Assembly: GCA_035540635.1 (NCBI GenBank)
Contig: DATLGH010000067.1
Coordinates: 22,763-86,762, forward strand
Origin: Egibacteraceae bacterium
GTDB lineage: Bacteria; Actinomycetota; Nitriliruptoria; Euzebyales; Egibacteraceae
DNA length: 64,000 bases
Direction: 5' to 3'
Positions 45,692 to 54,520 of the stretch are shown piece after piece (position 1 is the stretch's first letter; the number at the start of each line of letters is the position of its first letter). Below the pieces are notes generated by a model. That model searched no databases, was not told where the DNA came from, and saw nothing but the letters and a program-made list of their open reading frames with translations. A program made the position numbers and the translations under genes.

Positions 45692-47830
45692 ATGATGGTT
45701 CACGGCCCACCCCGGCTGCGGGAGCTCCCACTGCCCGCCCGCGGCCTCGTCGGGGTGACGGCGGTGCTGTCGGTGCTCGTTGCCGTCACGGCCGTCGTCT
45801 CCGGCGACGCTCCCGTGTCGCCGTGGCCCGTCCTCGCACTGTCGGCCGGCATCGCGGTGAGCGAGGGGCTGCGCGTCGACCTGCCCTTCCGGCGCGCCGG
45901 CACCGCCCAGTTCAACCTCAGCGACGCCGCGCTCACCGTCGGGTTGCTGCTGCTCCCGCCGGCAGAGGTCGTCCTCGCAGCCTGCCTCGGCAAGCTCTGC
46001 TGGCAGCTCGTCGACCGCGTGCCCTCGCTGAAGCTCGTGTTCAACCTCGCCTGGTACGTGACCGGCACGGGAGTCGCCGCGCTCGTCGTGGGAGCCATCG
46101 CCCCCCGCCCGGGCCCCGTGGCCGCGGGGAGCATGATCGCGGTCGGGATGGGCCTCTGCACCCTCACGGCAGTCAACGCCACAGCGGTCAGCGGGATCAT
46201 CGCCCTGTCGGCCCGGCAGTCCTGGCCCGCGACCGCGCGCCGCATCGTGCCCACCCTCGCGCTGCTGACGGTGACGAATGCGGGCCTCGGGCTCATCGCG
46301 GTCCTGCTCGCCGAGACGCGTCCGTGGGCGCTGGTCGCCCTCGCGATCCCCGTCGCGCTGCTGTACGGGGCGTCGCGGGCGCAGGTGCACGCAACGGTCG
46401 ACCGCGAGCGCTCGGCGGCGGTGGTGACCGTCGAACATCGCTTGTCCGACGCCACCGATCCGGCCGCGGTCGCCAGCGCCCTCGTCGAGGGCGTCGGCGA
46501 GGTGCTCGGCCTGCGGGCCGCGATCTGGCGCGACGGCCGATGGCTCACCCCACCCCCGGCGCCGCCGGGGGCTGGGTTGCCGGGGTCGGGAACCCAGCAG
46601 GCGCCCCTCGGTCGCGGCGAGGGGGTGCTCGTCGCCTGGCCCGGCGAGCTCGGCGTCACCGTCGACAGCGCCGAGTGGCTGGCGCGCCTGGCCCGGTCCG
46701 GGGGCGTCCACCTCGACCGGGCCGCGGCCCACTCGGCGCTGGAGCAGGAGCGGGCGACCCTGCGGGCGGTCGTGGACGGCACCGGCGACGGCATATTCGT
46801 CGTGGACGAGAGCGCGACGCTGCGCCTGTGGAACCCCGCGATGGGCCGCCTCGCGGCGAGGCTGCCCGAGCAGGCGCTCGGCCTACCGGTTTCCACGGTG
46901 CTCGGGCCGGGGCCGTGGCAGACCCCCGGGGTCCACGACGTGACGCGGCCGGGGGTGAACCCGCACACCTGGCGGGTGTCGGTCGCGACGGTGCGCGACA
47001 CCGCCCACTCCAGCCTGCACGTCGCCGTCGTGCACGACGTCACCGCCGAGCGCCGCGTCGCCCGCATGAAGGACGACATGCTCGCCGTCGTGTCCCACGA
47101 GCTGCGCACCCCGCTCACGCCCATCAAGGCGAGCGCGCAGCTGCTGCGCCTGCGCGGCAACGCCATGCGCGAGGAGCAGCGGGAGGAGCTCCTCGCGCAG
47201 ATCGAGGGGCGGGCCGACCACCTGACGCGCCTCGTCGAGGATCTCCTCCTCGTGGGGCAGCTGTCCTCCGCCAGAACCCGGCCGGCAACCCCCACCGCGC
47301 CGTCGGGAGCCCGGCCGCCGGTGACCGCCGCGCACGTGGATCTCGCGGGGCTCCTGCGCGAGGAGGTGGCGCAGCTCGCCCTCGCACGCCCCGGTCACAC
47401 GCTCTTCTGCATCGCACCCGACGAGGAGCTCGCGGTCGTCGATCCGCGGCGCGTCCGCCAGATCGTCGACAACCTCGTCGAGAACGCCTGCAAGTTCTCG
47501 CCCACGGCGACGACGGTGCGCATCACGCTGTCGACGAACGAGCACACGGCGACGCTCGTCGTCGCCGACGAGGGCCGCGGCATCGCCCCCGACGACCTCG
47601 ACCGCATCCTCGAGCCCTTCCAGCGCGGCGAGGACCCGCTGCACATGACGACGTCGGGTGCGGGGCTCGGGCTGTTCATCGTCCGCGAGCTCGTCGGTGG
47701 GCTCGGCGGGCGTCTCCACATCGCAAGCGAGGTGGGGGTCGGCACGGCCGTGACCGTCACCCTGCCGCTCATCAGGCCCGCCGCCAGGCCTGCGACCGCT
47801 GCCGCGGGCGGACCGCTGTCGCTCAGCTGA
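45692..47830 (+). CDS. Membrane PAS sensor histidine kinase
   Basis: 712 aa. N-terminal integral membrane sensor of about seven helices (MASE-like), then a GAF-like segment (VEGVGEVLGLRAAIWRDG), PAS (LRAVVDGTGDGIFVVDESAT), HisKA with intact H-box (VVSHELRTPLTPIKASAQLL), and HATPase (N-box IVDNLVENACKFSP, G1 DEGRGIAP, G2 GAGLGLFI). Start at 45692 or 45695 (MMVHGPPRL). No response regulator gene adjacent. 21 bases after the protease. Confidence 0.9.
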   Translation: MMVHGPPRLRELPLPARGLVGVTAVLSVLVAVTAVVSGDAPVSPWPVLALSAGIAVSEGLRVDLPFRRAGTAQFNLSDAALTVGLLLLPPAEVVLAACLGKLCWQLVDRVPSLKLVFNLAWYVTGTGVAALVVGAIAPRPGPVAAGSMIAVGMGLCTLTAVNATAVSGIIALSARQSWPATARRIVPTLALLTVTNAGLGLIAVLLAETRPWALVALAIPVALLYGASRAQVHATVDRERSAAVVTVEHRLSDATDPAAVASALVEGVGEVLGLRAAIWRDGRWLTPPPAPPGAGLPGSGTQQAPLGRGEGVLVAWPGELGVTVDSAEWLARLARSGGVHLDRAAAHSALEQERATLRAVVDGTGDGIFVVDESATLRLWNPAMGRLAARLPEQALGLPVSTVLGPGPWQTPGVHDVTRPGVNPHTWRVSVATVRDTAHSSLHVAVVHDVTAERRVARMKDDMLAVVSHELRTPLTPIKASAQLLRLRGNAMREEQREELLAQIEGRADHLTRLVEDLLLVGQLSSARTRPATPTAPSGARPPVTAAHVDLAGLLREEVAQLALARPGHTLFCIAPDEELAVVDPRRVRQIVDNLVENACKFSPTATTVRITLSTNEHTATLVVADEGRGIAPDDLDRILEPFQRGEDPLHMTTSGAGLGLFIVRELVGGLGGRLHIASEVGVGTAVTVTLPLIRPAARPATAAAGGPLSLS

Positions 47831-48377
47831 TCCGCGTCGGCGGGGTGGCCCCCAGGCCGTCCCCGGCCTCCTGCCACCCGGGGGCGTCGGCCTCTTCGCT
47901 CATGCCGATGGGGCCCAAGGTCCGCCCGTGCAGGAACTGCGTCACGACGGCCTTGTCGGAGCCGAACAGCTCCTCGGTCTGGCCGAACATGACGAGGTTG
48001 CGCCGGAAGAGCATCCCGATGTAGTCGGCGATGTTCCGCGCGGTGGGGATGTCGTGCGTGACGATCACGAAAGTTGCCGCCAGCTCCTCCCTCAGCTGGA
48101 GGATGAGCTCGTTGAGGAACGACACGCGGACGGGGCCGAGGCCGGAGTCGGGCTCGTCGAACAGCACGATCTCCCGGTCAAGCACGAGCGCACGGGCGAG
48201 ACCGGCCCGCTTTCTCATCCCGCCGGAGACCTCCCCTGGGAAGCGGTCGGCCGCTCCGGCGAGACCGACCCGCTCGAGGTTGCGCATGACGATCTCGCGG
48301 ATCTCCCGCTCGCTCCTGCGGGTGTGCTCGCGCAGGGGTAAGGCGGTGTTGTCGTAGAGGTCCACTCGACGTCCCAC
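47823..48377 (-). pseudogene. N-terminally truncated MlaF-type ABC ATPase
   Basis: 184 aa carrying only the second half of an Mla/Mce-associated ATPase: LPLREHTRRSEREIREIV, signature EVSGGMRKRAGLARAL, Walker B REIVLFDEPDSGLGPV, switch VTHDIPTARNIADYIG. Walker A and the first ~100 residues are missing; upstream sequence is another truncated gene. Overlaps the histidine kinase end by 8 bases. Non-functional as ATPase. Confidence 0.82.
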
Positions 48378-48487
48378 ATCCCCTCGCCGTAGCGGGTGTC
48401 GATCTTGATGTCGCGCTTGTCGACGACCGAGCTCCGCGCCTCCCGGGTCCGCCCGGCTCGAAGGACGCTCAATCGGCCCCGGCTCAT
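48365..48487 (-). pseudogene. Truncated start of an mce-locus gene fused to mlaF remnant
   Basis: From an ATG at 48487 (overlapping the previous stop, ATGA) about 40 residues are coding-like (VLRAGRTREARSSVVDKRDI, then KIDTRYGEGMWDVEW), after which coding continues in another frame as the MlaF half. The breakpoint is near 48365. Identity of the lost gene unknown, probably part of an mce operon. Confidence 0.5.
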
Positions 48488-49128
48488 CCCTGCCCGCCCT
48501 GCGGCGCGGCCGGCTCGCCGGGGGCGCCGGGGGCGCCGGGGGCGAGCGTGGGCGACGGCCCGAGCACCGCGATGTCGGCGACGAGCCACCGGCCCGCCTC
48601 GCGGACGAGCGTGAGCTCCATGCGGAGCTCGTCGACGATCGGCTCCTCGACGGAGGCGTTGAGGCTCGTCTGCCGCACGAGCACGAACACCTCGGCCTCG
48701 TCGCCGTCGAGCTGTTGCACGAAGCTCCGCGTCACCTCGCCGACGGACTCGACCTCGTTGTCGCGCAGGGCGTCGCGGAACTCGCCGCTGAAGAGCTCGC
48801 CGACCTGGGCCGCGTAGTCGTCCGTCGCCAGGGCGCGTAGCTCCTCGACGAACTCGTCGATCGCTGCCCCTTCGAAGGTCGTGACGCGGGCCGCCACCAC
48901 CTCCGCCGCCTCGCGCACCTCCTCCCGCGCGCGCGCCTCGGCAGCCTGGACCTGCCACTGGAAGGTGGAGAAGGCGGCGGCGAGCACCGCGATGACCGCG
49001 ACGGCCCAGACGAACCGGGGGTCGCGCAGGAGCCCGGTCGCGCCGGGCTTGCGCGCTTCACCCCCGCCACGGGGGGTTTCGAGCGTCTCGACACCGCTCG
49101 GGCCGGGCGCGGATGTGGGTTCAGCCAT
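48484..49128 (-). CDS. Mce-associated membrane protein
   Basis: 214 aa. Pro/Gly-rich cytoplasmic start, one TM helix (FVWAVAVIAVLAAAFSTFQW), then an extracytoplasmic domain with VAARVTTFEGAAIDEFVEEL and YAAQVGELFSGEFRDALRDN, the layout of Mce-associated proteins. Start at 49128 (MAEPTSAPGPSG) with AGAGGA upstream. In intact loci these accompany MCE proteins and MlaE/MlaF transporters for lipids; here only fragments of those remain. Confidence 0.8.
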   Translation of the reverse strand: MAEPTSAPGPSGVETLETPRGGGEARKPGATGLLRDPRFVWAVAVIAVLAAAFSTFQWQVQAAEARAREEVREAAEVVAARVTTFEGAAIDEFVEELRALATDDYAAQVGELFSGEFRDALRDNEVESVGEVTRSFVQQLDGDEAEVFVLVRQTSLNASVEEPIVDELRMELTLVREAGRWLVADIAVLGPSPTLAPGAPGAPGEPAAPQGGQG

Positions 49129-49361
49129 GGTCGTGTCCTCTGCGTCGCGTGCGCTGGCGTTGCGCCGCGGGAGGCCGGAGGGCGCGCCCCGTGCCGAGGA
49201 GCAGGCCGCTGCCGAGGATGAAGGATACTGTCGCGCCCCGCGCGGGTTCGCCATGCCGCACCCGCGAGCAGTCCGTCATGCCTTGTCAATGTCACCCGCA
49301 GTCACAACGACGTGCGGGGCTCCGGAGTCTCGCCGGGCCTCCCGGCGCCGGCGGGACCCGC

Positions 49362-51764
49362 TCAGGGGACGGCGGGCGGGGGGCCGCCGGCGTCCCCCCC
49401 GAGACGGCGCTCCAGCTCGTCGACGCTCATGAGGACCTGGCGGGCCTTCGGCCCCTCCGACGGCCCCACGACGCCCATCTGCTCGAGCTCGTCCATCAGC
49501 CGCCCCGCCCGGGCGAACCCCACCTTCAGCTTACGCTGGAGCATGGAGGTCGAGCCGAGGCCCGACCGCACGACGAGCTCCATCGCCGCGGTGGTGAGGT
49601 CTGCGTCGCTCGCGTCGTCGCCGGTGACGTCGAGGCGCGCCTCGGCGTCGGTCTTCACCATGCCCGCCGCGTACTCCACGGTGCGCTGCGAGCGGCAGTG
49701 GTCGACAACGCGTTCGATCTCCCCCTCGCCGATGTAGCAGCCCTGGATACGATGGGGCTTCGAGGCGTTCGCCGGCATGAAGAGCATGTCGCCGTCGCCG
49801 ACGAGCTTCTCCGCTCCGTACTGGTCGAGGATCGTCTTCGAGTCGTGGCCGGTCGCCATGGCCAGGGCGATGCGGGAGGGCACGTTCGCCTTGATGAGGC
49901 CGGTGACGACCTCGACCTGGGGACGCTGCGTGGCGAGCACGAGGTGGATGCCCACCGCGCGCGCCATCTGGGAGATCCGCACGATGTGGCTCTCGACGTC
50001 CCGGGGCGCGACCATCATGAGGTCGGACAGCTCGTCGATCACGAAGACGATGTAGGGCAGCGGCTCCCAGACGGTGTCGGCCTCGCCGCTGATGGCGGGC
50101 GCCTGCCGCACCGTCTGGTCCCGGACCGCCCCGTTGTACGAGTCGATGTTGCGGTAGCCGAGCAGGGCGAGGCGCTCGTAGCGCGACTCCATCTCCCGGA
50201 CGGTCCACTCGAGGGCCTCCGTCGCCCGTTTCGGATCGGTCACCACGGGGTTGAGCAGGTGTGGCGCGCCCTCGTAATGGTTGAGTTCGACCCGCTTCGG
50301 GTCGACGAGGATGAGCCGCACCTGATCGGGGCGGGCGCGCATGAGCAGGCTCGTCACGATCGCGTTCATGGTCACGCTCTTGCCGGACCCGGTGGCACCC
50401 GCGATGAGCAGGTGCGGCATGGTGGCGAGGTTGACCATGACGGCGTGGCCGGCGATGTCCTTGCCGACCCCGACGGCGAGCGGGTGGGCCTGGCGCTCGG
50501 CTTCGGGGGCGCGCAGCACGTCGCCGAGGGTGATGAGGTCGCGGTCGCGGTTGGGCACCTCGATGCCGATCGCGGACTTGCCGGGGATCGGCGCGACGAT
50601 GCGGATCTCCGGCGTGGCGAGCGCATAGGAGATGTCGTCGCCGAGCTTCGTCACCGCCGCGACCTTCACCCCCGCCTTCAGGGTGACCTCGAACCGGGTG
50701 ACGGTCGGGCCCCGGTGCATGCGGCTGACCTCGGCCCCGACGTTGAACTGGCGCAGCGTGCGCTCGAGCGCACCGCGCATCTGGTCGAGCTCCCGCTTGT
50801 TGCCGACCGCCTCGCGCCCCGTGCGCAGCAGCGACAGGGGGGGAAGCTCGTAGGCGGCCCAGTCCTCCGCCGGCGGTGCGAGCACCGTCGCCGTGCCCGC
50901 CCCGGCGGTGTCCACGCCGGCCGGCAGCAGCTGCGTGTCCGACAGTCCCGGTTCGGCTGCCGCCGCCACCTCGGGCCCGTCGGCGCCGTCGAGCGCGAGC
51001 TCGTCGTCGCCGCCCCCCATCGGACCCGTGTCGTCGTCGTCGAGCGAGGTCGCCGGGGCGTTCTCGTCGAGGACCACCGTGGGGCTGTCCTCTTCGGCGG
51101 CGGCCGCCTCGGCCCGTTCCTCACGGGCGAGCCCGCGGCGCGCGCGAGCCTCGGCGACCCGGTCACGCACCGCGCGGGCGCCCGCCGCACACCGCTCGAC
51201 GACGACCCGCGGTGGGGTCGCGGTCGCGAGCAGCAGGCCCACCACGACGACCGCCACGAGCAGCACGACGGCGCCGCCGGTGGCGGCGGCGGCGCGCAGG
51301 GGCAGCGCGACGGCTGCGCCGGTCCAGCCGGCGGCGCGCTGGAGGTCGGACAGGCCCGCGTCGAACGGCGGGGCGCCGGCGGCGAGGTGCCACAGGCCCG
51401 CGGTTCCGAGGGCGACGAGCATCCCCCCAGCGACCACACGCCGGTCGGCCGGTCGTGGCTCGCGCAGGAGCAGCACCCCTCCCGCGGCAAGGGCAACCGG
51501 GGCCGCGAGCCCGAGCATGCCGAACAGCCCACGGAACGCGACGTCGAGGAACACGCCGACGACGCCGGCGGCGTCGGCGTAGAGGCCGAGGGCGCTCAGC
51601 GCGGCCAGGACGAGCAGCGCGATCCCCCAGATGTCGCGGAGGTGGTCGGCGACGGTCGGGCCGCCCGGGGGGGGGTTGCGCCGGGCCGGGCGCCGCCCCG
51701 CCTCCGCGCCCTTGCCGGCCTTGCCGGTCGCCGCCTTCCTGCGGTCGGTCCTCGCCCCCGCCAC
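49362..51764 (-). CDS. ftsK: DNA translocase FtsK/SpoIIIE
   Basis: 800 aa. N-terminal membrane domain of about four to five helices, acidic linker (ATSLDDDDTGPMGGGDDELA), then the motor: Walker A IAGATGSGKSVTMNAIV, Walker B VFVIDELSDLMM, and a C-terminal gamma winged helix (LGSTSMLQRKLKVGFARAGR). Pumps DNA across the septum. Starts 3 bases after the RNase J stop. ftsK near RNase J, dapA and thyX also recalls the mycobacterial chromosome. Confidence 0.95.
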   Translation of the reverse strand: MAGARTDRRKAATGKAGKGAEAGRRPARRNPPPGGPTVADHLRDIWGIALLVLAALSALGLYADAAGVVGVFLDVAFRGLFGMLGLAAPVALAAGGVLLLREPRPADRRVVAGGMLVALGTAGLWHLAAGAPPFDAGLSDLQRAAGWTGAAVALPLRAAAATGGAVVLLVAVVVVGLLLATATPPRVVVERCAAGARAVRDRVAEARARRGLAREERAEAAAAEEDSPTVVLDENAPATSLDDDDTGPMGGGDDELALDGADGPEVAAAAEPGLSDTQLLPAGVDTAGAGTATVLAPPAEDWAAYELPPLSLLRTGREAVGNKRELDQMRGALERTLRQFNVGAEVSRMHRGPTVTRFEVTLKAGVKVAAVTKLGDDISYALATPEIRIVAPIPGKSAIGIEVPNRDRDLITLGDVLRAPEAERQAHPLAVGVGKDIAGHAVMVNLATMPHLLIAGATGSGKSVTMNAIVTSLLMRARPDQVRLILVDPKRVELNHYEGAPHLLNPVVTDPKRATEALEWTVREMESRYERLALLGYRNIDSYNGAVRDQTVRQAPAISGEADTVWEPLPYIVFVIDELSDLMMVAPRDVESHIVRISQMARAVGIHLVLATQRPQVEVVTGLIKANVPSRIALAMATGHDSKTILDQYGAEKLVGDGDMLFMPANASKPHRIQGCYIGEGEIERVVDHCRSQRTVEYAAGMVKTDAEARLDVTGDDASDADLTTAAMELVVRSGLGSTSMLQRKLKVGFARAGRLMDELEQMGVVGPSEGPKARQVLMSVDELERRLGGDAGGPPPAVP

Positions 51765-51766
51765 GG

Positions 51767-53419
51767 CTAGACCTCCACGAGCACCGGCAGGATCACGGGC
51801 CGGCGCCCCACCTGGTCGCGCCAGAACCGCGCGAGTGCCTGCACACTCGTGCGCCGCACGACCGCCTCGTCGCCCTCCCCGCCGTTGCGGTGCAGCTCGT
51901 CGGCGAGGACCTTGGCGGCGTGCTCGAGCATGACCGACTGCTCGGGCTCGTAGATGATCCCCTGCTGGAGCACCCCCGGCTCACCGACGACGCGGGCGTG
52001 CTGGTCGACGGTGATGACCGCGATGCAGATGCCCTCGCCCGCGAGGCGCTCACGGTCGCGCAGCACGGCGTTGCCGACGTCGCCCACCCCGAGCCCGTCG
52101 ACGAACACGACGCCGGGACGGAACGACTCGCCCCGGCGCACCGTGGCGTCCTGGAGAAGGACCGTGTCGCCGTCCTCGCAGACGAAGACCTGGTCGGGGG
52201 GCGTGCCGGTCTCGCACGCGATGCGTGCATGCGCGACGAGGTGGCGGTACTCGCCGTGGACGGGGATGAAGTGCTCGGGCCGCACGATGTTGTGGAAGAA
52301 GCGCAGGTCGTCGGCGGCGGCGTGCCCGGACACGTGCACGTCGGCGATGCCCTTGTGCACCACGTCGGCACCCTGCCGGAACAGCCCGTTGATCGACCGG
52401 TAGATCGCGTGCTCGTTGCCGGGGATGACGCTCGAGGCCATCACGACGGTGTCGCCCGGCTCGAGGCGCACCTGCTTGTGCTGGCCCGCGGCCATGAGCG
52501 ACAGCGCGGCGTACGGCTCCCCCTGCGAGCCGGTGCAGACGATGACCGTCTCGTGGCGCCCCATCCGGTCGACGGCAGCCATGTCGACGATGTCGTCGTC
52601 GCGGTAGTGCAGGTAGCCGAGCTCACGCCCGATCGGCATGTTGCGGACCATCGAGCGACCGACGAAGCACACCTTGCGGTTGACTGCCAGAGCGGCGTCG
52701 ATGATCTGCTGCACCCGGTGCACGTGGCTCGCGAACGTCGTGACGATGATGCGCCCGCTCGCCTGCCGGAACACCTCCGCCATGGTCCGGCCGATGACCC
52801 GCTCCGTGGGCACGTGCCCGGCGGTGTCCGCGCCGGTCGAGTCGGCGAGCAGGAGCGCGACGCCGTCGTCGCCGAGCTGGGCGAGGTGCGGCAGGTCGGT
52901 GGGCTTCCCGTCGATCGGGGTCTGGTCGAGCTTGAAGTCGCCGGAGTGGAGGATCGTTCCATGAGGGGTGTGGAACGCGACCGCGAGCCCGTCGGGGATG
53001 GAGTGCGCCACCCCGACGAACTCGATGTCGAAGGGCCCCGTCGTGAGGCGCTCGCCCGCCTCGACCTCCCGCAGGTCGGCGTTGACGTCGGGATGCTCCT
53101 CGAGCTTGGCGCGGATGAGCCCGAGGGTCAGGCGGGTGCCGTAGACGGGCACGTCGGGGAAGTCGCGCCAGAAGAACGGCAGCGCCCCCATGTGGTCCTC
53201 GTGCCCGTGGGTGATGACCACGCAGTGGACGTCGGCCGCGCGGCCCCGCAACGTCGACCAGTCGGGGAGGATGAGGTCGATCCCGTGGTGCTCGGCGTCG
53301 GGGAAGATGAGCCCGACGTCGATGAGCGCGATGCGCCCGTCGACCTCGACCGAGGCCATGTTCCGCCCGATCTCGCCGAGGCCTCCGAAGAAGGAGACGC
53401 GGACGGGAGGGTGCGCCAT
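51767..53419 (-). CDS. rnj: Ribonuclease J
   Basis: 550 aa MBL/beta-CASP RNase with endo- and 5'-exonuclease activity in mRNA decay and rRNA maturation. Metal motif VVITHGHEDHMGALPFF, later FHTPHGTILHSGDFKLDQTP, VSGHAAADDL and VHGEYRHL. Full length for the family. Its ATG overlaps the dapA stop by one base (TGATG). Confidence 0.96.
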   Translation of the reverse strand: MAHPPVRVSFFGGLGEIGRNMASVEVDGRIALIDVGLIFPDAEHHGIDLILPDWSTLRGRAADVHCVVITHGHEDHMGALPFFWRDFPDVPVYGTRLTLGLIRAKLEEHPDVNADLREVEAGERLTTGPFDIEFVGVAHSIPDGLAVAFHTPHGTILHSGDFKLDQTPIDGKPTDLPHLAQLGDDGVALLLADSTGADTAGHVPTERVIGRTMAEVFRQASGRIIVTTFASHVHRVQQIIDAALAVNRKVCFVGRSMVRNMPIGRELGYLHYRDDDIVDMAAVDRMGRHETVIVCTGSQGEPYAALSLMAAGQHKQVRLEPGDTVVMASSVIPGNEHAIYRSINGLFRQGADVVHKGIADVHVSGHAAADDLRFFHNIVRPEHFIPVHGEYRHLVAHARIACETGTPPDQVFVCEDGDTVLLQDATVRRGESFRPGVVFVDGLGVGDVGNAVLRDRERLAGEGICIAVITVDQHARVVGEPGVLQQGIIYEPEQSVMLEHAAKVLADELHRNGGEGDEAVVRRTSVQALARFWRDQVGRRPVILPVLVEV

Positions 53420-54303
53420 CAGGCGGTCACCCCCACCGCCGCGAGCGCGTCGGCGACGACACCCTCGACCTCCTCTTCGGCGTCGGCGAGCGGCGGCCGC
53501 ACGGGACCGCCGGGCAACCGCAGCTGGCGCAGCGCGGCCTTCAGCGGCACCGGGTTCGTGTCGACGAACAGCGCGGAGAAGAGCGGCAGCAGCGCGAGAT
53601 GGTGCGCCCGCGCCGCGGCGGGATCCGTGGGGAACGACGCGATCAACGCCGCGAGGCGCTCACCGACGAGGTGCCCGGCCACGCTCACGATCCCCACCGC
53701 GCCGACCGCGAGCAGGGGCAGCAGGTCGATGTCGTTGCCGGCGTAGATCTCGAAGGTGTCGGGCGCGTTCGCGTTCACCCAGGCGGCCTTGTCCAGATCC
53801 TTGACCGCGTCCTTGACTGCACGGACGCTCGGTGCGGCCTCGTGGATGGCGAGCAAGGTCTCCGGAGCGATCTCGCACGCCGTGCGGCTCGGGATGTTGT
53901 AGAGCAGGATCGGCTGCTCGACCGCCCGCGCCACCGCCGTGAAGTGGGCGATGAGGCCCCGCTGCGACGGCCTGTTGTAGTACGGCGTGACGACGAGCAG
54001 GCCGTCCACCCCGAGGCCGGCGGCCTCCTCCGCCAGGCGCACCGTCGCGGCGGTGTCGTTCTTGCCGACACCCGCCACCACGGCGGTCCGCTCCCCTACC
54101 GCCTCCACCACCGCCGAGAAGAGGTCGAGGGTCTCGTCGTGCGACAGGGTCGGCGACTCCCCCGTCGTGCCGGCCACGACGAGGCCGTCGCTGCCGTGCT
54201 CGACAAGATGGGTCGCCAGGCGCTGCGCCCCGTCGAGGTCGAGGTCACGGTCGGCGGTGAAGGGGGTCGCCATGGCGGTGAGGACCCTTCCGAAGATCGG
54301 CAA
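53419..54303 (-). CDS. dapA: 4-hydroxy-tetrahydrodipicolinate synthase
   Basis: 294 aa class I aldolase, first committed step of lysine/DAP synthesis. TTGESPTLSHDE near the active site, catalytic Tyr in LLVVTPYYNRPSQRG, Schiff-base Lys in VRAVKDAVKDL. The next gene is RNase J with a one-base overlap. Pathway partner dapF is at 21 kb. Confidence 0.95.
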   Translation of the reverse strand: MPIFGRVLTAMATPFTADRDLDLDGAQRLATHLVEHGSDGLVVAGTTGESPTLSHDETLDLFSAVVEAVGERTAVVAGVGKNDTAATVRLAEEAAGLGVDGLLVVTPYYNRPSQRGLIAHFTAVARAVEQPILLYNIPSRTACEIAPETLLAIHEAAPSVRAVKDAVKDLDKAAWVNANAPDTFEIYAGNDIDLLPLLAVGAVGIVSVAGHLVGERLAALIASFPTDPAAARAHHLALLPLFSALFVDTNPVPLKAALRQLRLPGGPVRPPLADAEEEVEGVVADALAAVGVTA

Positions 54304-54418
54304 GGCGGATCCTTCGTGGTCGGCAGGTCCGAACGTCAGGAGGCGCAGTATCCCTACTCGGTGGCTGGGGCATGGAATACGGGTGATGTGAGTCTAGCCA
54401 CAACGTCCCGAGGTCTGT

Positions 54419-54520
54419 TTGAACGTCCTACCGCTTCGCTGCCTGAGGACGGTTGAACGTCCTACCGCTTCGCTGCTCGAGGACGGTTGAACGTCCTACC
54501 GCTTCGCTGCTCGAGGACGG
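54419..54520. repeat. 34-bp tandem repeat, three copies, covering the 3' end of the sensor kinase
   Basis: Perfectly adjacent 34-bp units at 54419-54452, 54453-54486 and 54487-54520; units 2 and 3 are identical, unit 1 differs slightly. Each has CGTCCT..AGGACG inverted arms. Unit 3 encodes the kinase's last codons (RPRAAKR-stop), so the other two look like duplicates of the gene's end. Confidence 0.92.

Noticed and set aside
54304..54418. tRNA or small RNA upstream of dapA
   Set aside because: No T-loop motif or stable fold recognised.
54419..54520. CRISPR array
   Set aside because: Repeat units abut directly with no spacers.
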